Positions 1 to 11,575 of a DNA stretch of 59,446 nt are shown one piece after another (within the stretch, counting starts at the first letter, position 1; each line of letters begins with the position of its first letter). The stretch comes from Peptococcaceae bacterium BRH_c4b (GTDB lineage Bacteria > Bacillota > Desulfotomaculia > Desulfotomaculales > Desulfocucumaceae). A program made the position numbers and the translations under genes. The notes below the pieces were generated by a model, which did not search any database, was not told where the DNA came from, and saw only the letters and a program-made list of their open reading frames with translations. The stretch lies in contig LADO01000006.1 in assembly GCA_000961595.1 (NCBI GenBank), positions 1 to 59,446 on the forward strand, given 5' to 3'.

Positions 1-326
<326 letters not shown>

Positions 327-346
327 TCTTATAGAAAAATCATTTG

Positions 347-381
347 TTGGGGACATTCCTCCGAAGGAGGTGTGTCCCCTT
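347..381. repeat. GGGGACA/TGTCCCC palindromic repeat, short form
   Basis: A minimal copy with left arm TTGGGGACATTCCTCC and right arm GGAGGTGTGTCCCC separated by only a few bases. It lies about 20 bases upstream of the 16S 5' end, so it would be transcribed in the precursor rRNA near the leader that normally pairs with the 16S trailer. Confidence 0.8.
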
Positions 382-482
382 ACCTTTATGGAGATTTTCT
401 CTTGCTCTTTTTCTCGCTAGCTTAAATTGCTTTGACGAGGTTTTGGTTTTTCGGCCTTCAGTCTTTTCCTTCATCTGTCATT

Positions 483-524
483 CATTCGTCATTCCTGACG
501 TCCGAAGTCCGACGACTGACGACC
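483..524. repeat. 7-base-periodic element in the rRNA leader
   Basis: Between the rRNA promoters and 16S the sequence repeats every 7 bases. On the minus strand it runs GGTCGTC, AGTCGTC, GGACTTC, GGACGTC, then AGGAATG, ACGAATG. The same 7-base period marks elements at 3.3, 15.7, 18.6, 33.8, 34.0, 42.8 and 45.8 kb. No gene is seen in 327-830. That stretch holds this element, two GGGGACA repeats and the promoters. Confidence 0.55.
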
Positions 525-585
525 ATTTTTCCATCTTGCTTCTGTTTAGTTTTCAAGGACCAGTTCGCCAAGTGCGACGCTTTTA

Positions 586-759
586 ATCGTATCATTATTA
601 GTTGGTACGGTCAAGAACCATTTACTGGTTCGGCGCATCGGCGACTTTTATATCATAGCATTTTGCAGCTTGTCCGGTCAACCGGTATTTATTGGTTGTT
701 TTACCTGCCAAACCGGCAGCGACATTGGTAAATATATCATATGCCCCTGCCGGTGTCAA
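586..759 (-). promoter_or_regulatory. three tandem sigma-A rRNA promoters
   Basis: Three sigma-A-type promoters face the 16S gene. P1 has -35 TTGACA at 754-759 and -10 TATATT at 731-736 (17-base spacer). P2 has TTGACC at 676-681 and TATGAT at 652-657 (18). P3 has TTGACC at 609-614 and TACGAT at 586-591 (17). Tandem promoters are usual for rRNA operons. Confidence 0.8.
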
Positions 760-768
760 GTATATTCA

Positions 769-828
769 TTGGGGACATTCCTCTGACCCCCAGAGCCAGG
801 CTCAATTGAAAGGTGTGTCCCCTTTCCT
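769..828. repeat. GGGGACA/TGTCCCC palindromic repeat
   Basis: Full-length copy (GGGGACATTCCTCTGACC...AGAGCC...AGGTGTGTCCCC) between the end of gyrA and rRNA promoter P1. Confidence 0.8.
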
Positions 829-830
829 TT

Positions 831-3272
831 TTATTTGACCGTATCCTCCCCGTCGGAATTTACCTTGGCCAAAGCCACCAGCTTATCACCCTCGTCCAGG
901 CGCATCAGGGTAACCCCCTGGGTAACCCTGCTCATTAGGGATACATCACCTGCCCTGATTCTTATGATAATGCCCTCTGCGGAAATCATCATTACTTCTT
1001 CGTCAGGCCGTACCATTTGTAGAGAGACCACTTCCCCGTTTCTTTCGGTGGTTTTTATGTTGATTATACCCTTGCCGCCTCTGGTCTGCAGTCGATATTC
1101 GGCGACCGGGGTGCGTTTGCCAAAGCCGTTGACTGTAACCACCAGAACGTCCGCCTCATCTTTGATGGTATCCATGGAAACCACAACATCTTTATGTAGC
1201 AGATTAATTCCCTTTACACCTCTGGCGGTTCTTCCATAGGGGCTAACATCCTTTTCAGAAAAATGTATAGCCAGCCCGTTCCTGGTGCCCAGCATTATCT
1301 CCTGTTTACCGTCCGTGAGTTTTACTTCCACCAGTTCGTCTTCAGGGTCGAGGTTGATGGCTATTATGCCGTCCCGCCTGGAAGTATCATACTGCTTCAA
1401 TGCTGTTTTTTTGATGACACCCTGCCTGGTGGCCATGAATAAAAACATATTGCCGGTAAATTCCCGAACCGGTATTACGGCCGTTACCTTTTCATCCTGG
1501 TCGATATAAAGAACGTTAACCAGAGGTGTGCCCTTGGCCGTTCTACCGGCTTCCGGTATCTCGTGCACCTTTAACCTATATACCTTGCCCTTATTGGTGA
1601 AAAACAGAAAATAGTGATGGGTGCTGGTTATGAAGAGGTGGCGCACGAAATCCTCCGCTTTTGTATCCATAGCGTTAATACCCCTACCACCCCGTTTCTG
1701 GCTGCGATAGGTATCTGAGGATATTCTTTTTATGTAACCCTGATTGGTGATGGTGATAACCATATCCTCTTCTGGTATAAGATCCTCCACCACCATAGCT
1801 ACATCCTCATCGCTGATTAAGGTGCGCCTGGGATCGGCATATTTCTTTTTTATTTCTGACAGCTCATCTATGATAATCCCGTACACTTTAGCCTCATCAC
1901 TAAGTACTGACTTTAAATAAGCTATCTTTTTTTGCAATTCGTCGTATTCAATATCCAGCTTTTCTCTTTCTAGTCCAGTAAGCCTTTGTAACCTCATTTC
2001 CAGAATGGCTTCCGCCTGTTTCTGGGATAAAGTAAACTTTTCAATAAGTGCTCCCCGGGCTATCTCCACTGTTCTGGAGGAGCGAATGGTACTAATAACC
2101 TCATCTATGTGATCCAGAGCAATCAATAAACCTTCGACTATATGGGCTCTGGCTTCCGCTTTATTAAGTTCAAACCTGGTCCTCCGCACGATAACTTCTT
2201 TTTGGTGATCCAGGTAAAAGTAAAGCACTTCCCTTAAAGTTAATGTCCTGGGCTCCCCGTTTACCAGAGCCAGCATATTAACGCCGAAAGTTTCCTGCAT
2301 CTGTGTATGCTTATAAAGCTGGTTTAAAATAACCTGGGGCTTTGCATCCCGGCGTAATTCAATTACCACCCTCATGCCGCGCCGGTCCGATTCATCCCTT
2401 AAATCAGTTATGCCGTCAATTTTCTTATCCTTGACCAGATCCGCAATTTTTTCTATAAGCCTGGCCTTGTTTACCGCATAAGGCAGTTCAGTTACAATGA
2501 TCGCACTTTTACCGCTGTTAATTTTTTCTGTGGTGGTCTGTGCCCTTACCTTGACGGAACCACGACCAGTGGTATAAGCGGAACGGATACCTTCCCGTCC
2601 CATAATTTTAGCAGCAGTGGGGAAATCAGGCCCCTTAATTATGGTCATCAAATCCTGGGAGGTGGAGTTCGGGTTTTTGATAAGATAAATCACCCCGTCA
2701 ATCACTTCACCCAGATTGTGAGGAGGGATATTGGTGGCCATGCCCACGGCAATACCGGAGGACCCGTTTACCAGCAAGTTGGGTAGGCGGGCGGGCAAAA
2801 CGGTAGGCTCTTTGTCGCTGCCGTCGTAGTTGGGTATAAAATCCACCGTATCTTTTTCGATATCGGCCAGCATTTCCATGGTTATTTTAGCCATCCTGGC
2901 CTCTGTGTAACGCATGGCCGCAGCAGAGTCACCGTCCACCGAGCCAAAGTTACCGTGGCCGTCTATCAGGGGATAGCGGCTGGAAAAATCCTGGGCCAGC
3001 CTGACTAAAGTATCGTAAATGGAGGCATCACCGTGGGGATGGAATTTAGACATCACCTGCCCCACGATGTGAGCACTTTTCCGGTGCGGCTTATCCGGGG
3101 TCATGCCTATCTGGTGTATGGCATACAAAATACGCCTGTGCACTGGTTTCAACCCGTCCCGCACATCCGGTAGGGCCCGCCCAACGATAACGCTCATGGC
3201 GTAGTCCAGGTACGAGTTTCGCATTTCATCTCTGATATTAATTGGTACAACTTTACCCATTAATGATGGCAA
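831..3272 (-). CDS. gyrA: DNA gyrase subunit A
   Basis: GyrA is the cleavage/ligation subunit of DNA gyrase, which introduces negative supercoils with GyrB. The N-terminal breakage-reunion domain contains [21 protein letters not shown], the DNA-linking tyrosine in [11 protein letters not shown], and the GyrA-box variant QKRGGRG that opens the C-terminal DNA-wrapping domain. Length (about 813 aa) is normal. A GTG at 3281 is possible, but the in-frame TTG at 3272 is preceded by GAGGTGA, a strong ribosome binding site, at the right distance. It lies downstream of gyrB, separated by a 7-base-periodic element. Confidence 0.97.
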   Translation of the reverse strand: MPSLMGKVVPINIRDEMRNSYLDYAMSVIVGRALPDVRDGLKPVHRRILYAIHQIGMTPDKPHRKSAHIVGQVMSKFHPHGDASIYDTLVRLAQDFSSRYPLIDGHGNFGSVDGDSAAAMRYTEARMAKITMEMLADIEKDTVDFIPNYDGSDKEPTVLPARLPNLLVNGSSGIAVGMATNIPPHNLGEVIDGVIYLIKNPNSTSQDLMTIIKGPDFPTAAKIMGREGIRSAYTTGRGSVKVRAQTTTEKINSGKSAIIVTELPYAVNKARLIEKIADLVKDKKIDGITDLRDESDRRGMRVVIELRRDAKPQVILNQLYKHTQMQETFGVNMLALVNGEPRTLTLREVLYFYLDHQKEVIVRRTRFELNKAEARAHIVEGLLIALDHIDEVISTIRSSRTVEIARGALIEKFTLSQKQAEAILEMRLQRLTGLEREKLDIEYDELQKKIAYLKSVLSDEAKVYGIIIDELSEIKKKYADPRRTLISDEDVAMVVEDLIPEEDMVITITNQGYIKRISSDTYRSQKRGGRGINAMDTKAEDFVRHLFITSTHHYFLFFTNKGKVYRLKVHEIPEAGRTAKGTPLVNVLYIDQDEKVTAVIPVREFTGNMFLFMATRQGVIKKTALKQYDTSRRDGIIAINLDPEDELVEVKLTDGKQEIMLGTRNGLAIHFSEKDVSPYGRTARGVKGINLLHKDVVVSMDTIKDEADVLVVTVNGFGKRTPVAEYRLQTRGGKGIINIKTTERNGEVVSLQMVRPDEEVMMISAEGIIIRIRAGDVSLMSRVTQGVTLMRLDEGDKLVALAKVNSDGEDTVK

Positions 3273-3288
3273 TCGGCTCACCTCATAA

Positions 3289-3353
3289 AAAGTCTAAAGT
3301 CCAAAGTCTAAGGTCTAAGGTCTAAAGTCAGTTTTCTTTTGACATTCGACATT
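3289..3353. repeat. 7-base-periodic element between gyrB and gyrA
   Basis: Units such as AAAGTCT, AAAGTCC, AAAGTCT, AAGGTCT, AAGGTCT and AAAGTC follow each other with period 7. An opposite-sense arm follows (CTTTTGACATTCGACATTT). The two arms can pair into an imperfect hairpin within the gyrB-gyrA transcript. Confidence 0.75.
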
Positions 3354-3356
3354 TTT

Positions 3357-5291
<1,935 letters not shown>

Positions 5292-5344
5292 TTATTGCCT
5301 TAATTTAAAACTAAATAACCGTGATCTACACTCACGGCTGCTTT

Positions 5345-5605
5345 CTACTGATCCTCAACAATGCCTATTTTCAGGGCAGCCCGTTTTTTTAGGGTGCTGC
5401 AGGAAATTGGTGAGATGTAAATATCCTTTGTGGTTATAATAATTGATTTTTCTTTGGCGGATTCGGTAATTTGTTTGATGAACCCTTCATCTGTCGATAT
5501 TTCCATAAACTCCCGGGTGCTTGCGGCCTGCCTTATCCTTACATCGAGGATAGCAATGATATCTTCTTTAAGCACCATCGTTTCCCCTCCAAGGTGTAAA
5601 AACAT
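5345..5605 (-). CDS. remB: extracellular matrix regulator RemB / DUF370 protein
   Basis: An 86-aa protein opening MFLHLGGETMVLKEDIIAIL, typical of the DUF370 family (B. subtilis YaaB/RemB). It lies between recF and gyrB, the usual position. RemA/RemB proteins affect biofilm matrix gene expression in Bacillus; the role here is inferred only from family and place. It abuts recF, sharing the base at 5605, which suggests translational coupling. Confidence 0.88.
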   Translation of the reverse strand: MFLHLGGETMVLKEDIIAILDVRIRQAASTREFMEISTDEGFIKQITESAKEKSIIITTKDIYISPISCSTLKKRAALKIGIVEDQ

Positions 5606-6714
5606 TATCTTTCCCCCTCTATTAACTGACCATTTGTTATTTTCACGGTCTTAAAATCCCTGGGGAAATTTTCTGGTACCGCAGTTGACGTTATAAATGA
5701 CTGCAGCGGTAACGCAAAAAGACCGGCCATCCCCGCCTGCCTGGCCTCGTCAAGCTCCAGCATAACATCATCCATCAGCAATAGTGGATATTCACCGTAT
5801 TCCCTGTGGTAGAGCTTAATAGCAGACATCTTCAGGGACAATACAGCGGATCTTTGCTGTCCCCGGGAACAGTAACGTCTGGCATCCATACCGCCAATAT
5901 AAAACTGCAAATCATCCCTGTGGGGGCCCACCAGTGCCTGCCGTCTGTTTTTTTCTTCCAGGGAACGGGACGCAATGGCACTGTTTAAGGAAAAGGTTAT
6001 TGCCTCAATATTTAATTTATCCCCCAGAGGAACACTGGACAGATATTTATAATAAATATCCTCTTTTCCCCGGGTAAGTTCCCTATATAAATCTTTTAAA
6101 ACTGACGCCATTTTGCCCAATTGTACCAGTCTGCTATAAATAATCCTGCTGCCGTAATTAATCAACTGCAGGTTAAAGCTGTCCAGTATTTCGCTGAAGC
6201 CAGTAGTTTTTATTTTTTCTTTTAATAAATTATTTTTTTGAAGTAATACCCGGTTATAGTTATGCAGATGGTAAGCATAAGCTGGTTCAAAAGAACACAC
6301 CTCCGTATCCAGCCAGCGACGGCGTCCAGCAGGATTGCCCCTTATTAAATCAAGATCTGCCGGGGTGAAGGAAACTGACATAACCGGCAGAAATAGCCGG
6401 TTTTTTTTCTGTTTTACACCGTTCAACCTAAATTCAGCAATAGAATTTTCCGCCAGTCTTACGATTATATCGTCTTCGACGCCGTTTCTCTCCAGCAGTG
6501 CACTAACCTGCAATGAATTAGTTCCATCTTTAATCATTTCCTTTTCACGACTGGTGCGAAAGGATAATCCGGTGGTACAAAATCCGATGGCTTCCAGCAG
6601 GTTTGTTTTGCCTTGGGCGTTATTACCGGTGATAATATTTACTCCCCGGTAAGGATACCACGACAGATCCCTAAAATTTCGAAAATTTGACAGGACCAGC
6701 CGCTTAAAAAACAT
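5605..6714 (-). CDS. recF: DNA replication and repair protein RecF
   Basis: SMC-like ATPase that helps load RecA at gapped DNA. It opens with LVLSNFRNFRDL, has Walker A GNNAQGKTNLLEA near residue 31, a signature-type segment CSRGQQRSAVLSLK and Walker B LLLMDDVMLELDEARQ. The length of 369 aa is standard. It immediately follows yaaA in the dnaA-dnaN-yaaA-recF-remB-gyrB-gyrA block. Confidence 0.96.
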   Translation of the reverse strand: MFFKRLVLSNFRNFRDLSWYPYRGVNIITGNNAQGKTNLLEAIGFCTTGLSFRTSREKEMIKDGTNSLQVSALLERNGVEDDIIVRLAENSIAEFRLNGVKQKKNRLFLPVMSVSFTPADLDLIRGNPAGRRRWLDTEVCSFEPAYAYHLHNYNRVLLQKNNLLKEKIKTTGFSEILDSFNLQLINYGSRIIYSRLVQLGKMASVLKDLYRELTRGKEDIYYKYLSSVPLGDKLNIEAITFSLNSAIASRSLEEKNRRQALVGPHRDDLQFYIGGMDARRYCSRGQQRSAVLSLKMSAIKLYHREYGEYPLLLMDDVMLELDEARQAGMAGLFALPLQSFITSTAVPENFPRDFKTVKITNGQLIEGER

Positions 6715-6945
6715 TTATGCTTCCTCCGGCGCCACTGCCTTGTATGCTCCTATTCCTTCCACACTGACAATATCGCCCGGTAAGATATTTTTGCCCCGGT
6801 GGTAAACCACAGTTCCATTCACGGATACCCTACCGGTCTGTACCAGCATTTTACCCTGTCCACCGGAACCCGCTGCATTGGATAGTTTTAAAAACTGATT
6901 AAGCTTGATAGAAGTACTAACTGCAATACTATGCAAAACTGTCAC
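6715..6945 (-). CDS. yaaA: S4-domain RNA-binding protein YaaA
   Basis: A 76-aa S4-like RNA-binding protein (IKLNQFLKLSNAAGSGG...VLVQTGRVSVNG type) found between dnaN and recF in Firmicutes; it has been linked to ribosome assembly in the family. The GTG at 6945 overlaps the dnaN stop. An in-frame TTG at 6936 has a better-placed GGGAG and is an equally possible start. Confidence 0.88.
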   Translation of the reverse strand: MTVLHSIAVSTSIKLNQFLKLSNAAGSGGQGKMLVQTGRVSVNGTVVYHRGKNILPGDIVSVEGIGAYKAVAPEEA

Positions 6946-8048
6946 TCCCTACTTAGCCTGGCCGGGACAAGAATGGACAGGTAATCCTTATTGTCTTCAG
7001 GTATTATTAGAGCCGGAGTCAATGGTCCGGTAAACCTCACTACCAGCTGTTCATAATTTATTGAACGTAAAACATCACACAGATAACGGACGTTAAAGGA
7101 AATCTCCAGTTTGTCGCCGTTTACCTCCGATTTTATTTCCTCACGAATCCATCCTGTTTCAGAACGCATATTTAAAACCACATGATTTTCTCTAATATAC
7201 AAGCTTACCAGCAGATTATTCTCCCCTGCCAACAGTGCAACCCTTTCTGCCGACTCCAGGAAATCCTTTAGGGGAATTTTAATTTCTGAAATAAACTGAT
7301 TCGGGATCACCTGGCGGTAGGAGGGAAATTTGCCTGGTATGAGTCTGGCTATTATTTGTATTTCCCCTGTAATAAAGGCAGCATGGGTTTTTCCTATGAT
7401 CACTTCCACGATGCTCTTGGGATCTGCTGTTCTTGCCAGTTCATTTAAAGTTTTTCCAGGAACAATTACATTTATAAGTTCTGGTGTTTCCTCGTTGATA
7501 GCGGTGTGACGCAAGGCAAGCCTGAACGTGTCGGTGGCTACTATGGTAAGCCTGCCAGCTACTATTTCAAAAAACACACCGGTAAAAACCGGCCTGGATT
7601 CTTCTGTTGAAACAGCAAATGTAACTTGTTTTATAATCTCCTTGAATAAATCAGCGTCAAGCTTGAAGGAAAATTCTTCTTCCGGAATAACAAAGGATGG
7701 AAATTCGGAGGCATCATAACCGTTGATGTTAAATTCAGAATCGCCATACCTGATTACAGCCATGGTGCTATCAGGCCCGGCTTCAAATTCAATTATACTG
7801 TCCGGAAGACGGCGGGCAAACTCCGTAATGTATCTGGCGGGAATGACCAGTGATCCGCTTTCCTCCACAGTAGCGGGCACAGCGCAGCGAACAGATATTT
7901 CAAAATCAGTGGCGGAAAGAACTAATTTATCTTCCTCACAACTGAATTTAATACCAGTCAGTATAGGCAGGGGGCTTTTTTGCGATACGGCTCTTTGTAC
8001 GCTTTGAATAGCAAAGAGTAGATTTTCTTTGTTGATAAAAAATTTCAT
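6942..8048 (-). CDS. dnaN: DNA polymerase III subunit beta (sliding clamp)
   Basis: Ring-forming processivity clamp of the replicative polymerase. The 368-aa sequence starts MKFFINKENLLFAIQSVQRA and has the family motifs SPLPILTGIKF and FEISVRCAVPA. It ends in a C-terminal clamp segment (LVVRFTGPLTPALI) instead of a canonical PMR tail. The start ATG follows GGTGAG. It is separated from dnaA by 335 bases holding DnaA-box-like sites. Confidence 0.96.
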   Translation of the reverse strand: MKFFINKENLLFAIQSVQRAVSQKSPLPILTGIKFSCEEDKLVLSATDFEISVRCAVPATVEESGSLVIPARYITEFARRLPDSIIEFEAGPDSTMAVIRYGDSEFNINGYDASEFPSFVIPEEEFSFKLDADLFKEIIKQVTFAVSTEESRPVFTGVFFEIVAGRLTIVATDTFRLALRHTAINEETPELINVIVPGKTLNELARTADPKSIVEVIIGKTHAAFITGEIQIIARLIPGKFPSYRQVIPNQFISEIKIPLKDFLESAERVALLAGENNLLVSLYIRENHVVLNMRSETGWIREEIKSEVNGDKLEISFNVRYLCDVLRSINYEQLVVRFTGPLTPALIIPEDNKDYLSILVPARLSRE

Positions 8049-8113
8049 AACAGCTCACCACCAGTTGGGGATATTCCTTCGTAAAAATATTAAGCAGTAA
8101 GGAATTTAGATAT

Positions 8114-8166
8114 CGGGGACATTCCTCCGACCCCGTAGCCAAGCCCTATATAGAGGTGTGTCCCCT
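8114..8166. repeat. GGGGACA/TGTCCCC palindromic repeat
   Basis: Full copy between dnaA and dnaN (GGGGACATTCCTCCGACCCC...AGAGGTGTGTCCCC). A decayed left half (TTGGGGATATTCCTTCG) sits beside it at about 8065-8082. Confidence 0.8.
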
Positions 8167-8215
8167 AACATTATTAATATATATTTTATACTAGCAGTAG
8201 TATTAGTAGCTGTGA

Positions 8216-8266
8216 ATTTGTGTATAATCCCTGGAAGAGTGAATTTTGAAGGGATTATACACAAAT
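8216..8266. promoter_or_regulatory. inverted pair of DnaA boxes between dnaA and dnaN
   Basis: A perfect 17-base inverted repeat (8216-8232 and 8250-8266) with a 17-base spacer. Each arm holds TTATACACA, a match to the DnaA box TTATNCACA, at 8219-8227 (minus) and 8255-8263 (plus). DnaA boxes in the dnaA-dnaN gap are known in Bacillus oriC, so this may be a second part of a bipartite origin or a dnaN control site. The rest of 8049-8383 is AT-rich, with an ATrich hairpin TTATTAACA/TGTTAATAA at 8353-8383 next to the dnaA stop. Confidence 0.7.
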
Positions 8267-8383
8267 TAAACCTGTTGGCAAAGTGATGGCATTAACTTTA
8301 AATTATTGGTATATTTTGTAAGTATTATTTATCACTAATGATCCTTTTTTAGTTATTAACAATTAAAATGTTTTTGTTAATAA

Positions 8384-9721
8384 TTAGCTTTTAATTATGT
8401 TGATAATTTCATTAATATTATTTTGCAGGTTTGTGTCAAGCTGTATTTCGGTTACTATTCGGTCATAAGCGTGAATGACCGTGGTATGATCCCTCCCACC
8501 AAAATATTCGCCTATTTTGGGTAGGGAAAGATCGGTCATTTCCCTGGTCAGGTACATGGCGATTTGTCTGGGAAAAGACACGTTTCTGGTTCTTTTTTTT
8601 GATTTAAAATCATCGGGACGAATATTATAATATTCCGAAACTATCTGGTGGATAAGTTGTATATTAATCTGGCGTGTCTGTTTAGGAGGTAAAATATCCT
8701 TTAAAACATCCGTAGACATCTCAATGTTAATTTCGCACTTATTGAGCATGGAATAAGCGGCTAACCTGATTAGCGCTCCCTCCAGTTCACGGATGTTGGA
8801 CTGTATTCTGTTGGCAATATAATAAACTACATCGTCAGGAACGTTAAGATTTTCCAACTGTACCTTTTTTCTTAGAATGGCGATTCTGGTTTCTAGATCC
8901 GGCGGCTGAATATCAGTAATAAGGCCCCATTCAAATCTGGAGCGCAGCCTGTCCTCCAGGGTGGGTATTTCTTTGGGTGGTCTGTCACTGGAAATAATGA
9001 TCTGTTTATTAGCCTCGTGCAGTGTATTGAAGGTGTGAAAAAATTCTTCCTGGGTCATTTCCTTGCCGGCCAGAAACTGAATATCGTCGACAAGTAATAT
9101 ATCCATGTTGCGGTACTTATTTCGGAATTCTTCAGGTTTTTTATCCCTGATGGAGTTAATTAGATCATTGGTAAATTTTTCTGATGTAACATAGGCAATT
9201 TTAAGGCTACGGTTTTTATTGATGATATGCTGGGCGATGGCATGCATGAGGTGTGTTTTTCCCAGCCCCACTCCCCCGTAAATAAAGAAGGGGTTGTAGG
9301 TTTTGGCCGGTGATTCTGCCACCGCCATTGAAGCAGCATGGGCAAAGCGGTTGCTTTCACCTACTACAAAGGAATCAAAGGAATATTTAGGATTTAACTG
9401 TAAAAAAAATAAATCTTCTACAGGGGGTAGGGGTTGCTTGTTTATACGGCTTAAAATTGAGGGAACATCTTCGTTTAAAATAAAAACTATTTCGGTATCC
9501 TTTTTTAAAATATCATATATAGTGTTTTTAATAATGGGCCCGTATCTTTCCGACAGCCAGTCCCTGGAGAAGTGATCAGGCACCTGGATATAAAAAGTGC
9601 TATCCACACAATCAACAGGTTTCATGGATTGCAACCATGTCTCAGCGTTATGATGGTTTAGCTTTTTTTCAAGGGCTGAAAGAATTTTGTCCCAGGTTGC
9701 CGATACTTCAACTTTGTTCAT
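8384..9721 (-). CDS. dnaA: chromosomal replication initiator protein DnaA
   Basis: AAA+ initiator that melts oriC. N-terminal DnaB/DnaD-interacting part, then Walker A GGVGLGKTHL, Walker B ILLVDDIQFLAGKE, and the C-terminal DnaA-box-binding helix-turn-helix with GGRDHTTVIHAYDRI. 445 aa from the ATG at 9721, which is preceded by CAGGGGGC. A TTG at 9739 is in frame but has no ribosome binding site. Orientation away from oriC. Confidence 0.97.
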   Translation of the reverse strand: MNKVEVSATWDKILSALEKKLNHHNAETWLQSMKPVDCVDSTFYIQVPDHFSRDWLSERYGPIIKNTIYDILKKDTEIVFILNEDVPSILSRINKQPLPPVEDLFFLQLNPKYSFDSFVVGESNRFAHAASMAVAESPAKTYNPFFIYGGVGLGKTHLMHAIAQHIINKNRSLKIAYVTSEKFTNDLINSIRDKKPEEFRNKYRNMDILLVDDIQFLAGKEMTQEEFFHTFNTLHEANKQIIISSDRPPKEIPTLEDRLRSRFEWGLITDIQPPDLETRIAILRKKVQLENLNVPDDVVYYIANRIQSNIRELEGALIRLAAYSMLNKCEINIEMSTDVLKDILPPKQTRQINIQLIHQIVSEYYNIRPDDFKSKKRTRNVSFPRQIAMYLTREMTDLSLPKIGEYFGGRDHTTVIHAYDRIVTEIQLDTNLQNNINEIINIIKS

Positions 9722-9761
9722 GCACGAAGCCCCCTGCAAAATAAACTCTAAAAAAGCCTCC

Positions 9762-9789
9762 TTTATAATGGAGACCTCATTATTGTCAA
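9762..9789 (-). promoter_or_regulatory. dnaA promoter
   Basis: On the minus strand TTGACA (9784-9789), a 16-base spacer and TATAAA (9762-9767) precede dnaA. The -35 borders the DnaA-box-like sequences at 9790-9808, so DnaA could repress its own gene. The autoregulation is inferred. Confidence 0.6.
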
Positions 9790-9937
9790 CTATTCACAAT
9801 TATTCATAATGTTACTGACAAGGGGATAACAATTGTGGAAAAGTTTTTTTGTTAATGTTAAAAATATGATAGCAAAATTTCCAGTGATTATCAACTAAAG
9901 AATAATCTGAAGAAACTGTATCAAAGCTGGCTTTTTC

Positions 9938-9967
9938 TTGACTGCTGCTATTCTGTTAATATATAAT
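9938..9967 (+). promoter_or_regulatory. rpmH operon promoter
   Basis: TTGACT (9938-9943), an 18-base spacer and TATAAT (9962-9967) lie 57 bases before the rpmH start. Confidence 0.65.
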
Positions 9968-10023
9968 AATAAGCGACATGCCTGGTATATGCTGTCAAAA
10001 ACTACCCGGGGAGGTGTATCTAA

Positions 10024-10158
10024 ATGAAGAGAACTTATCAGCCAAAAAATAGAAAACACCAAAAGATTCACGGTTTTCTAAAAAGAATGTCTACTCAGGG
10101 CGGTAGAAATGTAGTAAAACGCAGAAGACTAAAAGGAAGAAAAAGGTTGACTGCTTAA
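10024..10158 (+). CDS. rpmH: 50S ribosomal protein L34
   Basis: A 44-aa basic protein, [18 protein letters not shown] at its start and GRKRLTA at its end, the classic L34. GGGGAGGTG precedes the ATG. First gene of the rpmH-rnpA-yidD-yidC-jag group to the right of oriC. Confidence 0.98.
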   Translation: MKRTYQPKNRKHQKIHGFLKRMSTQGGRNVVKRRRLKGRKRLTA

Positions 10159-10159
10159 G

Positions 10160-10183
10160 GGCCGCTTAAGAAAAGTGGCCTTT
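10160..10183 (+). terminator. hairpin after rpmH, possible attenuator
   Basis: GGCCGCTT (10160-10167) pairs with AAGTGGCC (10173-10180), including one G-U pair, followed by only three T. A partial stop between abundant rpmH and scarce rnpA message is plausible. Confidence 0.45.
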
Positions 10184-10268
10184 CATAATTGTATAAGTCG
10201 TACTAAAATTGGTTACCATATTATATACCATTAATTAGCAGAATTATGTTCTTTTTTAAGGTGTTTCT

Positions 10269-10610
10269 ATGTCCAAACTGTATACCTTGAAAAAAAATAA
10301 TGAATTTAAAAAGGTTTACAGTAGAGGGCGGTCGGTGGCGGGACAGTCAATCGTGCTTTATTTCTTGCCGGGGATAACAGGGAGAAAAAATTTTGGTTTT
10401 TCTGTGGGTAAAAAAGTTGGTAAGGCTGTGGTACGTAACAGGGTTAAAAGGGTGCTCAGGGAGTTATGTAGAATAAATCAGCATTGTTTCAAAGATGGTT
10501 ATGATTATGTACTGATTCCCAGAAAGGGTTTTGTGGGCAGAAGTTTTAAACAATTAGGTGAAGAATTGTTCAAACTTACCGGGAAGGCTTTTAAAAATGA
10601 AATCAAATAA
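10269..10610 (+). CDS. rnpA: ribonuclease P protein component
   Basis: Protein subunit of RNase P, which with its RNA removes tRNA 5' leaders. 113 aa with the signature [15 protein letters not shown] in the middle. It is the usual neighbour of rpmH, and its end overlaps yidD by 14 bases. Confidence 0.95.
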   Translation: MSKLYTLKKNNEFKKVYSRGRSVAGQSIVLYFLPGITGRKNFGFSVGKKVGKAVVRNRVKRVLRELCRINQHCFKDGYDYVLIPRKGFVGRSFKQLGEELFKLTGKAFKNEIK

Positions 10611-10827
10611 AGATCTGCTTACCGGGATAATGATCAGGTTTATATTAATATATAGAAGATTTTTATCACCTCTTAAACCACCTGTATGCCGTTTTTATCC
10701 TACCTGTTCACAATATGCTATGGAATCACTGGAAAAGTATGGTATAATAAGAGGTGGTATTAAGGCATTTATTCGTTTATTAAAATGCCATCCTTTTCAT
10801 CCGGGGGGTTACGATCCGGTAAAATAA
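10597..10827 (+). CDS. yidD: membrane protein insertion efficiency factor YidD
   Basis: Small amphipathic protein, about 76 aa, with the conserved [19 protein letters not shown] segment and [11 protein letters not shown] end. It is thought to assist YidC in membrane protein insertion. The ATG at 10597 lies inside the rnpA end and gives the normal family length. Confidence 0.93.
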   Translation: MKSNKDLLTGIMIRFILIYRRFLSPLKPPVCRFYPTCSQYAMESLEKYGIIRGGIKAFIRLLKCHPFHPGGYDPVK

Positions 10828-10855
10828 TTTTGTTGGGTCGCAAGGAGGAGTTTAT

Positions 10856-11575
10856 TTGACTGAATTATGGCAATCGCTGGTAGGCGGTATGTCATCTTTG
10901 ATAACTTGGCTCTACCATCTTACTCTATCCGTAGGTTTTGGGAGTTACGGTCTGGCCATCATACTCATGACCATACTGATCAAGCTGGTTTTATTTCCGC
11001 TTAGTCTGAAACAGATGAAATCAATGACTATGATGCAGCAACTGGCTCCCAAGATTAAAGAGATACAGGAAAAATACAAGGGCAAGGATGCCCAGCTGAT
11101 GCAACAGAAGATTATGGAGCTTTATAAGCAGCATAACGTTAATCCTATGGCCGGATGTCTGCCATTGCTTGTTCAAATGCCCATACTTATTGCCCTGTAC
11201 AGGGCGTTGATGATATTTCCTTACGCCGATCCGAATCACGCCAGCTTTTTGTGGATAGGTAATTTGAGCCACATATATACCTTGGGTCAGTTTTTCAGCA
11301 ATCCTACGGTCATATTTATTCCGTTACTGGCCGGCTTGACAACCTATTACCAGACCAGAATGACAACAAATACCCAGGATCAGACCCAAAAAATGATGCT
11401 TTACACTATGCCGCTTTTTATAGCCTGGATAACCACTACAGTCCCTGCGGGACTGGGGTTGTACTGGGTTACCTTTAATTTAGCGGGAATTGTACAGCAA
11501 TATTTTGTTAATAAACAAACCCTGGCCATGAAGGAGGCGCTAACAGAAGGTGCAGGCAATAGAAAAAACCGCTAA
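10856..11575 (+). CDS. yidC: membrane protein insertase YidC/Oxa1
   Basis: Inserts proteins into the membrane alone or with Sec; in sporulating Firmicutes the paralogue SpoIIIJ is needed in the forespore. 239 aa with five likely membrane segments and the motif PMAGCLPLLVQMPILIALYR. The start is TTG with AAGGAGGAG five bases before it. It lacks a lipoprotein signal cysteine, unlike the Bacillus forms. Confidence 0.93.
   Translation: MTELWQSLVGGMSSLITWLYHLTLSVGFGSYGLAIILMTILIKLVLFPLSLKQMKSMTMMQQLAPKIKEIQEKYKGKDAQLMQQKIMELYKQHNVNPMAGCLPLLVQMPILIALYRALMIFPYADPNHASFLWIGNLSHIYTLGQFFSNPTVIFIPLLAGLTTYYQTRMTTNTQDQTQKMMLYTMPLFIAWITTTVPAGLGLYWVTFNLAGIVQQYFVNKQTLAMKEALTEGAGNRKNR

Larger units (their letters stand above)
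9722..10023. other. oriC: origin of replication region oriC (dnaA-rpmH gap)
   Basis: AT-rich divergent gap between dnaA and rpmH. Near-consensus DnaA boxes, one mismatch each, are CTATTCACA at 9790-9798, TTATTCATA at 9800-9808 and, on the minus strand, TTTTCCACA at 9834-9842. T- and A-rich stretches at 9841-9910 could be the unwinding region. Gene orientation switches here from all-minus to all-plus, which supports the call; the exact origin limits cannot be read by eye. Confidence 0.8.

Noticed and set aside
432-731. Open frames in the rRNA leader
   Set aside because: Lie over the three rRNA promoters and the leader repeat; no ribosome binding site.
8353-8383. Terminator of dnaA
   Set aside because: The TTATTAACA/TGTTAATAA hairpin is pure AT and on the minus strand is followed by A, not T, residues.
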